A DNA stretch of 64,000 bases from Solimonas fluminis (GTDB lineage Bacteria > Pseudomonadota > Gammaproteobacteria > Nevskiales > Nevskiaceae): contig NZ_PSNW01000017.1 in assembly GCF_002930645.1 (NCBI RefSeq), forward strand, positions 1 to 64,000, written 5' to 3'. The notes beneath the pieces were generated by a model. That model saw only the letters and a list, made by a program, of their open reading frames with translations, ran no database searches and was not told the DNA's origin. The first letter of the stretch is position 1. The number at the start of each line of letters is the position of its first letter. This document shows, in pieces, positions 49,559 to 57,680 of this stretch. The translations under genes were made by a program, and so were the position numbers.

Positions 49559-49940
49559 GTTCGTCATATCCATGAACGCCGTGTTGCTCGTCCTGTCCTT
49601 CCTCGGCACCAAGTTCCTCGGCCTGGACCGCACCGTCCGCCTGGTCTCCGGCCTCGGCCGGCGCTTCCGCCCCCTGTTCCGCGCCAAGCCGGCGGCGGAC
49701 ATCGCCGCCGGCGTCCAGCGCGGCCTGCGCTTCCTGCCGTTCCCCATCGAGTGCCTGGATCAGGCCATCGTCACCTGGTACCTGCTCAACCTGCGCGGCC
49801 ATGCCGCCGCGCTGCGCGTGGGCATGAAGCTCTCCCCGGTCAGCGGCCACGCCTGGGTGGTCAACGGCCCCCAGGTCTTCGTGACCACGCCGGGGCTCGA
49901 GGACTTCACGGTGGTGGCGGAGTATCCGGGGTGGGTTTGA
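49557..49940 (+). CDS. Lasso peptide leader protease (B2, transglutaminase-like)
   Basis: 127 aa. Matches lasso B2 proteins: FPIECLDQAIVTWYLLNLRGHAAALRVGMKLS with the catalytic Cys, then GHAWVVNG with the catalytic His. The Asp usually found about 12 residues after this His appears to be Thr (VFVTTPG). It should cleave the leader of the precursor with help of B1. The start may be 49557 (GAGGA 13 nt upstream) or 49572 (MNAVLLV). It reads opposite to the rest of the cluster: divergent from C and convergent with B1. Confidence 0.88.
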   Translation: MFVISMNAVLLVLSFLGTKFLGLDRTVRLVSGLGRRFRPLFRAKPAADIAAGVQRGLRFLPFPIECLDQAIVTWYLLNLRGHAAALRVGMKLSPVSGHAWVVNGPQVFVTTPGLEDFTVVAEYPGWV

Positions 49941-49978
49941 TCTGAACCCTGAAGAGGCGAAGGATCTCGGATGGAGTT

Positions 49979-50106
49979 TCCGTTCGCCCTGAAGTCCTGA
50001 GCTTGTCGAAGGATCGAAGGGTGGGCGGAAACCGACTAACCTCGGCTGGCGGAAGTCCGCCCGTACTTCGATCCTTCGACAGGCTCAGGACTTCAGCACG
50101 AACGGA
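49979..50106. repeat. Long inverted pair of family A repeats between convergent B2 and B1
   Basis: Arms of 29 bp (49991-50019 and 50066-50094, one mismatch) contain the CTGAGC(C/T)TGTCGAAGGATCG core; outer arms TCCGTTCG / CGAACGGA extend the symmetry after 4-nt bulges. It could act as a bidirectional transcription stop. Confidence 0.85.
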
Positions 50107-50144
50107 CTTCTTCAAGTGCCTGGGCGAACCCGCTCAGCGTTGAG

Positions 50145-50432
50145 CTACTTCCTCACCTCCACCAGCTTCAACCCCGCCAACTCCCCCACCAGCTCCGCCA
50201 GGTCCTGGTGGATTTCCGCCTCCGGCGCGTTGTACTCCGCGCCGATCTGCTTCGCGGCCTGCAGCGAGTCCGCGGCAAACAGCTTGGCCAGCATCTCCGC
50301 GCCGATATCGTTGAGGCCATAGGACTCCCCCGTGCGCGTGGAAAACAGCACGGACTTGCCCTCGATGCGGGTCAGGGTCACGCCCTTGGCCAGGCTGGCC
50401 TTGAAGGCGGGTGTCTGCGGGGATGCGTTCAT
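50145..50432 (-). CDS. Lasso B1 / PqqD-like RiPP recognition element protein
   Basis: 95 aa, PqqD fold: GVTLTRIEGKSVLFSTRTGESYGLNDIGAEMLAKLF followed by a helical C-terminus. PqqD-like B1 proteins bind the leader peptide (YxxPxLxxxG motif) and deliver it to the B2 protease. It follows the ABC exporter on the same strand after 42 bp, so precursor, exporter and B1 are probably one transcript. Confidence 0.9.
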   Translation of the reverse strand: MNASPQTPAFKASLAKGVTLTRIEGKSVLFSTRTGESYGLNDIGAEMLAKLFAADSLQAAKQIGAEYNAPEAEIHQDLAELVGELAGLKLVEVRK

Positions 50433-50474
50433 CGTCGTTCCTGGATGCTTGAGTCAGTGATGCAGGGCGACGCC

Positions 50475-52340
50475 TCAGGCGACCGCCTGTTCGGGTTCCT
50501 GGCGGAAGAGGGAATGCCCCGGCTCCAGCGCGTCCGCCTGGTGGCGCCAGAGGCTGGCGTAGAGGCCGCCGCGCTCCAGCAGTTCCCGATGCGTGCCTTG
50601 CTCGGCCAGCCGACCGCCGTCCAGTACCAGGATGCGGTCCATGCGCATCAGTGTGGAGAGGCGGTGCGCAATCGTGATCATCGTGCGGCCGCGGCCCAGC
50701 GCCTGCAGTTCCGCCTGTATGGCCTGCTCCGCCTCGCTGTCCAGCGCCGCGGTGGGCTCGTCCATGATCATGATGGGCGCGTCCTTCAGGATCGCGCGCG
50801 CCATCGCGATGCGCTGCCTCTGCCCGCCGGACAGCTTCACGCCGCGCTCGCCCACGATCGCCGCATAGCCCTCGCGCCCGTCCTCGTCGCGCAACGCACG
50901 GATGAAGCCGTCCGCCTGTGCCTGCCGCGCGGCACAAGCCACGTCCGCCGGCGGCGCGCCGGGCTGGCCGTAGCGGATGTTGTCCAGGATGGACCGGTTC
51001 ATCAGCGCCACGTCCTGCGTCACCACGCCGATCGCGGCGCGCAGGCTCTCCTGCGTCACCTCGCGGATGTCCTGTCCGTCCACCAGGATGCGACCCTCGC
51101 GGGCGTCGAACAGCCGCAGCAGCAAGTACACCAGCGTGGACTTGCCCGCGCCGCTGCGCCCCACGATGCCCACCTGCTCGCCGGGCCGTATCGTCAGGTT
51201 GAAGCCGCTGAACACCTCCGGCCGTCCCTCGTAGCCGAAGCGCACGTCCTCGAAGCGGATCTCGCCGCGCGTCACCGCCAGCAGCTTCGCCTGCGGCAGG
51301 TCGGTGAGCGTACTGGGCGCGGCGATGGACTGCATGCCGTCCTTCACTCCCGCCACGTTCTCGAAGATGCCGGCGATTTCCCAGGCCACCCAGCCGGCGG
51401 TGCTCGCCATCTGCCAGCACAGCGGCAGGGCCATCGCCAGCGCGCCCGCGCCCACCAGTCCCTGCAGCCACAGATGGATGCCGATGCCCGCCGTGCCCGC
51501 CAGCAGCGCGGTGTTGAGCAGCGCCAGGCCGAAGATGAAGCTCGTGATCATGCGCATGTGCCGGCGCTGCGCCAGGTCATGCGCCTCCAGCGCCTCGCGC
51601 GCGTAGGCGTCCTCGCTGTCCTGCCGGGCGAAGAGCTTCACCATCAGGATGTTGCTGTAGCTGTCCACGATGCGGCCCATCAGCGCGGAGTAGGCCTGCG
51701 CGTTGGCGCCGGCCAGCACGCGCAGCCGCGGCACGTAGCGGCGCAGCAGCAGCCCGTAGCCCAGGAACCAGGCCAGCACCGGCAGCGCCAGCCGCCAGTC
51801 TGCCTGGCACAGCAGCAGCAGCGAGGTGCCGCCGTAGATCGCGATGTACCACACCGCGCGGATGCCGGCCTCCACGCTTTCGCGCAGCGCGCCCGGCAGG
51901 TGCATCACCCGGCTGGCGATGCGCCCCGCCTGGTCGTTCTGGAAGAAGGCCCAGGGCTTGCGGATCAGGTGCCAGTGGCTCACCCAGCGGATGCGCGAGG
52001 TCACGCGCGGCACCAGCAGGCTGTTGCGCAGCATCAGGTCCAGCAGCAGCAGCGCCGGCCGCAGCAGCAGGAACACCGCCGCCATCAGGCCCAGCGTCGG
52101 CAGCGCGGCGGTGAATGCGGCCTGGCGGTCGGTGGCGCCCACCAGCGTGACGATCCAGCCGATGAAGACCGGCACCATCGCGTCGGCGATCGCCACGCCG
52201 CTGCCGATGAGCATCAGCGCCAGGAACAGGCGCCTGTGCTCGGAGAGAAAGTATCGGTAGAGCGCGCGTAGCGACTGCGGCGGCTGCTCCCGCGGAGGCG
52301 GGGCCGTCACGTCCACCAGCTTCTCGAAGCGCTCGAACAT
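50475..52340 (-). CDS. ABC exporter of the lasso cluster (D protein)
   Basis: 621 aa. Half-size ABC exporter with a six-helix membrane domain (~35-320) and an ATPase domain: Walker A GRSGAGKST, Q-loop VTQDVALMNRSI, signature KLSGGQRQRIA, Walker B IMIMDEPTAAL. No C39 peptidase. In lasso clusters this protein exports the mature peptide and gives self-immunity. It lies between precursor and B1, separated from the precursor by a hairpin. Confidence 0.9.
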   Translation of the reverse strand: MFERFEKLVDVTAPPPREQPPQSLRALYRYFLSEHRRLFLALMLIGSGVAIADAMVPVFIGWIVTLVGATDRQAAFTAALPTLGLMAAVFLLLRPALLLLDLMLRNSLLVPRVTSRIRWVSHWHLIRKPWAFFQNDQAGRIASRVMHLPGALRESVEAGIRAVWYIAIYGGTSLLLLCQADWRLALPVLAWFLGYGLLLRRYVPRLRVLAGANAQAYSALMGRIVDSYSNILMVKLFARQDSEDAYAREALEAHDLAQRRHMRMITSFIFGLALLNTALLAGTAGIGIHLWLQGLVGAGALAMALPLCWQMASTAGWVAWEIAGIFENVAGVKDGMQSIAAPSTLTDLPQAKLLAVTRGEIRFEDVRFGYEGRPEVFSGFNLTIRPGEQVGIVGRSGAGKSTLVYLLLRLFDAREGRILVDGQDIREVTQESLRAAIGVVTQDVALMNRSILDNIRYGQPGAPPADVACAARQAQADGFIRALRDEDGREGYAAIVGERGVKLSGGQRQRIAMARAILKDAPIMIMDEPTAALDSEAEQAIQAELQALGRGRTMITIAHRLSTLMRMDRILVLDGGRLAEQGTHRELLERGGLYASLWRHQADALEPGHSLFRQEPEQAVA

Positions 52341-52430
52341 TCTGGAATCAGGAAAGGGCGGGTCGGTTGAGGTCTTGCCCGCCGTGTTGTCCGGCCATGG
52401 GGGAGACGCCAGGCCGTGTCATGCAGTCAA

Positions 52431-52459
52431 GGACTGCCCCGGGGTTGCCGGGGCAGTCC
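52431..52459 (-). terminator. Hairpin between precursor gene and exporter gene
   Basis: GGACTGCCCC (52431-52440) / GGGGCAGTCC (52450-52459) with a 9-nt loop, 12 bp downstream of the precursor stop. The minus-strand sequence after it (TTGACTG) lacks a real T run, so partial termination or 3'-end stabilisation of a short precursor mRNA is more likely than full termination. Confidence 0.6.
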
Positions 52460-52470
52460 CTTGCTGCTTC

Positions 52471-52584
52471 TTACTTGAAGAAGCCGGCGTACTGCTTGCC
52501 GTCGGAGCTCGGGCCCGTCGAGTTGGACTTGATCAGGGCCAGGGTGCCGAGCTTCACCAGAACGGGCTTCACGTAGGTCTTCAT
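52471..52584 (-). CDS. Lasso peptide precursor (A), 37 aa
   Basis: MKTYVKPVLVKLGTLALIKS is the leader: Tyr4, Pro7, Leu9 and Gly13 fit the YxxPxLxxxG motif recognised by B1. The following NSTGPSSDGKQYAGFFK is the likely core: counting from the leader motif, Asn1 would close on Asp8 (8-residue ring), leaving tail GKQYAGFFK with bulky Tyr/Phe plugs. A 9-residue ring starting at the preceding Ser is the alternative. The Thr normally at position -2 of the leader is Lys here. GGAGT lies 4 nt before the ATG. First gene of the A-D-B1 transcript. Confidence 0.82.
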   Translation of the reverse strand: MKTYVKPVLVKLGTLALIKSNSTGPSSDGKQYAGFFK

Positions 52585-52725
52585 AGATACTCCACTTGGG
52601 TTGGAACAACACAGGATCGGTACCGGCTTAGGCCGATACCCGAGGGCCGATGGATCTTTTGGGGAGCCCACCCGCCTTCAGACGGAATGACGCGGAACAG
52701 TCCCGCGCCAGAAAATCTGTTCAAG

Positions 52726-52762
52726 CCCCTCTCCCTCCGGGAGAGGGGTTGGGGGTGAGGGA
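52726..52762. repeat. Family B palindromic repeat
   Basis: CCCCTCTCCCTCCGGGAGAGGGG followed by TTGGGGGTGAGGGA. It separates the ECF sigma factor gene from the lasso precursor gene and is nearly identical to copies at 39990 and 42383. Confidence 0.75.
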
Positions 52763-52812
52763 CGCGCGTCCGGGAACCGGCCGCGCCGCCATCCTCATCC
52801 CCGCCACCCGCT

Positions 52813-53436
52813 TCACGCCGCCTCCAGGCAAGGCTGGAAATACACCCGCGCCTTCTTGCGGCACTGCGAGACGTACTCGCGCGTCGCGCCCACGCTGCGT
52901 CCGAGGGCGACCGCGATGTCGCTCATGCTCATGTCGCCGCGGCTGGCCCAGGCGAGCCCGCGGGCCCGGTCGGGGAAGTCGCGGCGGAAGGCCGCGAACT
53001 GCCGGCTCACCAGGGCCCGGTGCTGCTGGCTCTCCAGCTCCTCCTCGGGCCCCGCCGCGCCGCAGGCCACCGTCTCGCGCAGCGACAGGCCGCTGTCGTC
53101 GGCCTCGTCCAGCGAAGCCATCTGGCTGTCCCTGCGCCGCCGCGCGTCGATCATCACGTTGCGGGCAATCGCCCACATCCAGCCGGCAAAGGCCGCATCC
53201 GCTTCCAGCGAGCCCACGCCGCGCATCACGCGCAGGAAGGTGTCCTGCACCCAATCGTCCGCCATCGCCCGATCCGCGCCCTGGCTCTGGTACCAGGCCG
53301 CCAGCCGCGGGGCGGCGCTGCGGTACAACAGGGCCAGCGCTTCGCGCTGCCGCTCGCCATTCGCCTTCAGGTCCGCGAGCAATGCCGCGGTGGCTGTCGC
53401 CGGAAGGCTGCGGGTTTCTGCTCTGCGGGCGTCCAT
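52813..53436 (-). CDS. ECF-type RNA polymerase sigma factor
   Basis: 207 aa. Region 2 (LYRSAAPRLAAWYQSQGADRAMADDWVQDTFLRVMRGV ... FAGWMWAIARNVMIDARRRR) is typical sigma-70 ECF. Region 4 is present (SMSDIAVALGRSVGATREYVSQCRKKAR). No anti-sigma gene is seen next to it. It lies 228 bp upstream of the lasso precursor on the same strand, so it could control that cluster, but this is inference from position. No SD is visible before the ATG. Confidence 0.88.
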   Translation of the reverse strand: MDARRAETRSLPATATAALLADLKANGERQREALALLYRSAAPRLAAWYQSQGADRAMADDWVQDTFLRVMRGVGSLEADAAFAGWMWAIARNVMIDARRRRDSQMASLDEADDSGLSLRETVACGAAGPEEELESQQHRALVSRQFAAFRRDFPDRARGLAWASRGDMSMSDIAVALGRSVGATREYVSQCRKKARVYFQPCLEAA

Positions 53437-53832
53437 GATTGAAGCGAAGCACTCACGAAATGCGGCGGAATTCGCGCGTCCGGATACAGCACTTGTCCTG
53501 GAGTCGAGTATTCGTTTTCCATCCCGCCACGCGAAACCCCTCCGTGGGGGGGATGCCCTGCGCGCGGTGACGGCTTGCCGTCGCCGGAGCGCATTCGCCG
53601 CAGGACGAAGCCTCCTCTTTCAACGACAGTTCCTTGACTCCGCGGGCAGAGGCGGTTCGAGCTTGGCCCCTGCAGGCGTTGCGCCTGCATCCCGCGTTTC
53701 AGGGGGCTGTCTCTTTGCGCACAGGGCTTTGTGCCCGGCCTCACTCCGCGCGCGGTCAGCCCCCATCCGCCGCAGGAAATGAAAAACCCCGCCGGATCAC
53801 TCCGGCGGGGTTTGCGGTATCGCGGGCTACGC
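53437..53832. other. Gene-free region with several small hairpins
   Basis: No gene is supported. Visible are GCAGGCGTTGCGCCTGC (about 53678), GACGGCTTGCCGTC (about 53572), CCCCTCCGTGGGGGGG (about 53537) and the glcB terminator at the right end. Sequence such as TGTCCTGGAGTCGAGTATTCG near 53490 is AT-richer and may contain the sigma factor promoter. Confidence 0.4.
53782..53813 (-). terminator. Rho-independent terminator of glcB
   Basis: Stem AAACCCCGCCGGA (53784-53796) / TCCGGCGGGGTTT (53801-53813), loop TCAC, with five A giving a T run on the minus strand. 20 bp after the glcB stop. Confidence 0.9.
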
Positions 53833-56016
53833 TCAGCCCGCCTTGAACTTCTGGCGCCAGCTGTGCAGCAGCGGCTCGGTGTAGCCGCTCGGCTGCTCCT
53901 TGCCCTTGAACACCAGGTCCAGCGCGGCCTGGAAGGCGCAGCCGTTGGGGTTGGAGACCATCGGCAGGTACAGGCGGTCGGCGGCGTTCTGCTTGTCCAC
54001 CACCGCGGCCATGCGCGTGAAGGTCTCGCGCACCTGCGCCTCGGTCACCACGCCGTGGTGCAGCCAGTTGGCCACGTGCTGGCTGGAGATGCGCAGCGTC
54101 GCGCGGTCTTCCATCAGGCCCACGTTGTGGATGTCCGGCACCTTGGAGCAGCCCACGCCCTGGTCCACCCAGCGCACCACGTAGCCGAGGATGCCCTGGA
54201 TGTTGTTGTCCAGCTCCTGCTGCTTCTCGGCCTCGGACCAGTTGGCCTGCTCCACCGCGGGGATGGTCAGCAGCTTGTCCATCAGCGAGCCGGCGTCCTC
54301 GCCGGACTTCTCGATCTCGGCCTGCACGGCGGGCACGCTGACCTGGTGGTAGTGCAGCGCGTGCAGCGTCGCCGCGGTCGGCGAGGGAACCCAGGCGGTG
54401 TTGGCGCCGGCCTTCGGGTGGGCGATCTTCTGTTCCATCATCGCGGCCATCAGGTCCGGCATGGCCCACATGCCCTTGCCGATCTGCGCGCGGCCCTTGA
54501 GGCCGCACTGCAGGCCGATCAGCACGTTGCGGCGCTCGTAGGCGGCGATCCAGGCGCTGCCCTTGATGTCGCCCTTGCGCATCATCGGGCCGGCCAGCAT
54601 CGCGGTGTGCATCTCGTCGCCGGTGCGGTCGAGGAAGCCGGTGTTGATGAAGGCCACGCGGCTGCTGGCGGCCGCGATGCAGGCGGTGAGGTTCACCGAG
54701 GTGCGGCGCTCCTCGTCCATGATGCCCAGCTTCACGGTGCTGTCCGGCAGGCCCAGCAGCTGCTCCACGCGGCTGAACAGCTCGGCGGCGAAGGCGACCT
54801 CGGCCGGGCCGTGCATCTTCGGCTTCACGATGTACACGCTGCCGCTGCGCGAGTTGACGATGCCGTTCTGGCCGTGGCGCTGCAGGTCGTGCAGGGCGAT
54901 GGTGGTGGTGACCACCGCATCCATGATGCCCTCGGGGATCTCCTTGCCCTCGGCGCCCCAGAGGATCGCCGGGTTGGTCATCAGGTGGCCCACGTTGCGC
55001 ACGAACATCAGCGAGCGGCCGTGCAGCTTCACGCTGCCGCCGTTGGCGCCGGTGTAGACGCGGTCGCCGTTCAGCGTGCGGGTGAAGGTCTTGCTGCCCT
55101 TGGCCACTTCCTCGGCCAGCGTGCCAAGCTGGATGCCCAGCCAGTTGCTGTAGCCCAGCACCTTGTCCTCGGCATCCACCGCGGCCACGGAGTCCTCGAG
55201 GTCGAGGATCGTCGACAGCGCGGACTCCAGGATCACGTCGGCCACCCCGGCGGCGTCGGTCTTGCCGATCGGCGTCGCGCGGTCGATCTGGATGTCGATG
55301 TGCAGGCCGTTGTTGATCAGCAGCACGCTCGACGGCGCGGCGGCGTCACCCTGGAAGCCGACGAACTGCGCCGGGTTCTTCAGGCCCGCGGCCTTGCCGC
55401 CGGCCAGGGCCACCACCAGCTTGCCGCCTTCCACGCGGTAGGCGCTGGCGTCCTTGTGCGAGCCGCCGTCCAGCGGCGCGGACTGGTCCAGGAAGTTGCG
55501 GGCGAAGGCGATCACCTTGTTGCCGCGGATCTCGTTGTAGCCCGGGCCCTTCACGGCGCCGTCGGTTTCCGGGATCGCGTCGGTGCCGTAGAGCGCGTCA
55601 TACAGCGAGCCCCAGCGCGCGTTGGCGGCGTTCAGCGCGTAGCGGGCGTTCAGGATCGGCACCACCAGCTGCGGGCCGGCCTGCGTCGCCAGCTCCGCGT
55701 CCACGTTGGCGGTGGTGGTCTGCACGCTGGCCGGCACCGGCACCAGGTAGCCGATCTTCTCCAGGTGCGCGCGGTAGGCGGCCATGTCCTTGATCGGGCC
55801 CGGGTTGGCGCTGTGCCAGCGGTCCATCTCGGCCTGGATGCGGTCGCGCTCGGCCAGCAGCGCCGCATTCTTCGGCGCCAGGTCGTTGACGATGCGGTCG
55901 AAGCCGGCCCAGAACTGGGCGCTGTCGACGCCGGTGCCGGGCAGCACCTTGTCCTCGACGAAACGGTACAGCTCGGTGGCCACTTGCAGGCTATGGACGG
56001 TGGTGCGTGCGGTCAT
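53833..56016 (-). CDS. glcB: Malate synthase G
   Basis: 727 aa, the normal size of the monomeric G isoform. Conserved stretches of the family are present throughout (for example [107 protein letters not shown]). It condenses glyoxylate with acetyl-CoA to malate, allowing growth on acetate, fatty acids or glycolate. It is divergent from a LysR regulator, with an inverted repeat between, and ends in its own terminator. Confidence 0.97.
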   Translation of the reverse strand: MTARTTVHSLQVATELYRFVEDKVLPGTGVDSAQFWAGFDRIVNDLAPKNAALLAERDRIQAEMDRWHSANPGPIKDMAAYRAHLEKIGYLVPVPASVQTTTANVDAELATQAGPQLVVPILNARYALNAANARWGSLYDALYGTDAIPETDGAVKGPGYNEIRGNKVIAFARNFLDQSAPLDGGSHKDASAYRVEGGKLVVALAGGKAAGLKNPAQFVGFQGDAAAPSSVLLINNGLHIDIQIDRATPIGKTDAAGVADVILESALSTILDLEDSVAAVDAEDKVLGYSNWLGIQLGTLAEEVAKGSKTFTRTLNGDRVYTGANGGSVKLHGRSLMFVRNVGHLMTNPAILWGAEGKEIPEGIMDAVVTTTIALHDLQRHGQNGIVNSRSGSVYIVKPKMHGPAEVAFAAELFSRVEQLLGLPDSTVKLGIMDEERRTSVNLTACIAAASSRVAFINTGFLDRTGDEMHTAMLAGPMMRKGDIKGSAWIAAYERRNVLIGLQCGLKGRAQIGKGMWAMPDLMAAMMEQKIAHPKAGANTAWVPSPTAATLHALHYHQVSVPAVQAEIEKSGEDAGSLMDKLLTIPAVEQANWSEAEKQQELDNNIQGILGYVVRWVDQGVGCSKVPDIHNVGLMEDRATLRISSQHVANWLHHGVVTEAQVRETFTRMAAVVDKQNAADRLYLPMVSNPNGCAFQAALDLVFKGKEQPSGYTEPLLHSWRQKFKAG

Positions 56017-56090
56017 GGGAGATCCCGGCAGGTTTGAGGGGAAACGGCAGGGCCGTTTTTGGCGGACGCCAGTGTATTCGATACCAAACT

Positions 56091-56144
56091 GCCGATTAAT
56101 TGCCTGTTTACTTAATGATTAGTGACTTTTTTGCAATAATCGGC
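56091..56144. promoter_or_regulatory. Inverted repeat in the glcB-lysR divergent promoter
   Basis: GCCGATTAATTGC (56091-56103) and GCAATAATCGGC (56133-56144) are inverted copies (one extra A in the left arm) around a 29-nt AT-rich centre. The right arm contains AATAAT 6 nt before the lysR ATG. This fits a LysR-type binding site controlling both genes. Confidence 0.55.
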
Positions 56145-56146
56145 CC

Positions 56147-57076
56147 ATGGATCGCTTCCGCCAGATCGAGACCTTCGTCGCCGTGGCCAACAAGGGCAGC
56201 CTCACGGCGGCGGCCGCCGCCGAGGGCATCGCCCCGGCCGTGATCGGCCGCCGCATCGACGCCCTGGAGGAGCGGCTGGGCGTGCGCCTGCTGGTGCGCA
56301 CCACCCGGCGCATCAGCCTCACCAACGAGGGCAGCGCCTTCCTGGAAGACGCCCAGCGGGTGCTGGCGGACCTGGCCAACGCCGAGGCCGGCGTCAGCGC
56401 CGGCGGCGCCCAGGCCAGCGGCCACTTGCGCATCACCGCGCCGGCCGGTTTCGGCCGCCGCCACGTGGCCCCGCTGGTGCCGCGCTTCGTGGACCTGCAC
56501 CCGGAGGTGTCGCTGTCGCTGAACCTGTCGGACCGCCTGGTGGACCTGGTCAACGAGGGCTTCGACTGCGCCGTGCGCGTCGGCGACCTGCCGGACTCCT
56601 CGCTGATCAGCGTGCGCCTGGCCGAGAACCGCCGCCTCTGCGTCGCCAGCCCCGCGTACCTCGCGCGCCGCGGCCGGCCCCAGCAGCCCGAGGACATCAT
56701 TCGCCACGACTGCCTGACGCTCAGCTCCGAGGCCAGCCAGACCCGCGGCTGGATCTTCCGCCTCGACGACCGCACGACGCACCTGCGCCCCTCGTCCCGG
56801 CTGGACTGCTCCGACGGCCAGGTGCTGCACGCCTGGTGCCTGGAAGGCCTGGGCCTGGCCTGGCGCTCCTGGTGGGAAGTGGAAGCCGACCTGCGCGCCG
56901 GCCGCCTGGTCAGCGTGCTCGACGACTATGCCGCGCCGCCCAACGGCATCTATGCCGTCTTCGCCCAGCGCAAGCACCTGCCGCTGCGCCTGCGCCTGTG
57001 GATCGACTTCCTCAAGGCGGCCTACGGCGATCCCGGCTACTGGCAGCCGCCGCCGTCGCCTCGCGATGGAGCCTGA
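56147..57076 (+). CDS. LysR-family transcriptional regulator
   Basis: 309 aa. N-terminal helix-turn-helix MDRFRQIETFVAVANKGSLTAAAAAEGIAPAVIGRRIDALEERLGVRLLVRTTRRISLT, then the LysR substrate-binding domain (~90-295), including LSLNLSDRLVDLVNEGFDCAVRVGDLPDSSLI. Divergent from glcB with 130 bp between, the typical arrangement for a regulator of the neighbouring gene. There is no SD; the ATG lies 6 nt after AATAAT. Confidence 0.92.
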   Translation: MDRFRQIETFVAVANKGSLTAAAAAEGIAPAVIGRRIDALEERLGVRLLVRTTRRISLTNEGSAFLEDAQRVLADLANAEAGVSAGGAQASGHLRITAPAGFGRRHVAPLVPRFVDLHPEVSLSLNLSDRLVDLVNEGFDCAVRVGDLPDSSLISVRLAENRRLCVASPAYLARRGRPQQPEDIIRHDCLTLSSEASQTRGWIFRLDDRTTHLRPSSRLDCSDGQVLHAWCLEGLGLAWRSWWEVEADLRAGRLVSVLDDYAAPPNGIYAVFAQRKHLPLRLRLWIDFLKAAYGDPGYWQPPPSPRDGA

Positions 57077-57128
57077 TCCCCGCCGCAGCTGAGTTGGCCG
57101 GTGGCGGGGGGCGGCACGGGAGCGCCGC

Positions 57129-57584
57129 TCAGGAGATGCCGCTGCGTCCTGCCGGACGGGTTCCGACCGCGAGCGTCATCACGTCGATGTCGCGCCGCAG
57201 CGTCGCGCCCGCGCTGCTCCAGAAGCCCCGTGCCGCGAGATTCCGCACCCGGATATAGGCGTTGCAGCGCGTGATCCCCTCCGCCGCCAGGGCCTGCAGG
57301 GCGGCTTCCAGCAGGGCCGTGGCGCATCGCGTCCGGCGCTGCTCGGACCGCACGGCCAGGTGATACAGCTGCGCCCGGCGTCCGTCGTGGCCGCAGAGGA
57401 TGCTGCCCACCATCGCGCCCTGGTCCATGGCCACGAAGCTCAGGCCCGGGTTGCGCGCCAGGAATCGCGTGAGCGCCTCCGGGCTGTCGGATTCCTCGCG
57501 CAGAACGACTCCCTCCGTGTCGCACCACAGTTCCAGGCAAGCCGGGAGGTCCTGCGGGGTCATGGGGCGGATCAGGTAGGTCAT
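57129..57584 (-). CDS. GNAT-family N-acetyltransferase
   Basis: 151 aa from the ATG of MTYLIRPMTPQDL (an ATG 10 codons earlier is possible). GNAT features: IRPMTPQDLPACLELW at the start, the acetyl-CoA strand/loop LYHLAVRSEQRRTRCATALLEAAL (the usual RxxGxG/A reads RRTRCA), and a late IRVRNLAARGFWSSAGA. The substrate is not predictable. It is convergent with lysR and divergent from the SulP transporter. Confidence 0.8.
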   Translation of the reverse strand: MTYLIRPMTPQDLPACLELWCDTEGVVLREESDSPEALTRFLARNPGLSFVAMDQGAMVGSILCGHDGRRAQLYHLAVRSEQRRTRCATALLEAALQALAAEGITRCNAYIRVRNLAARGFWSSAGATLRRDIDVMTLAVGTRPAGRSGIS

Positions 57585-57680
57585 GGGGAGGGCCGGGCAG
57601 GGGGGGAGGTGCATGGCAGGCGCCTTGCATGTATATTATATGTTAATGTCATACACATGCGAACTGCCTGGGGCTGACCG

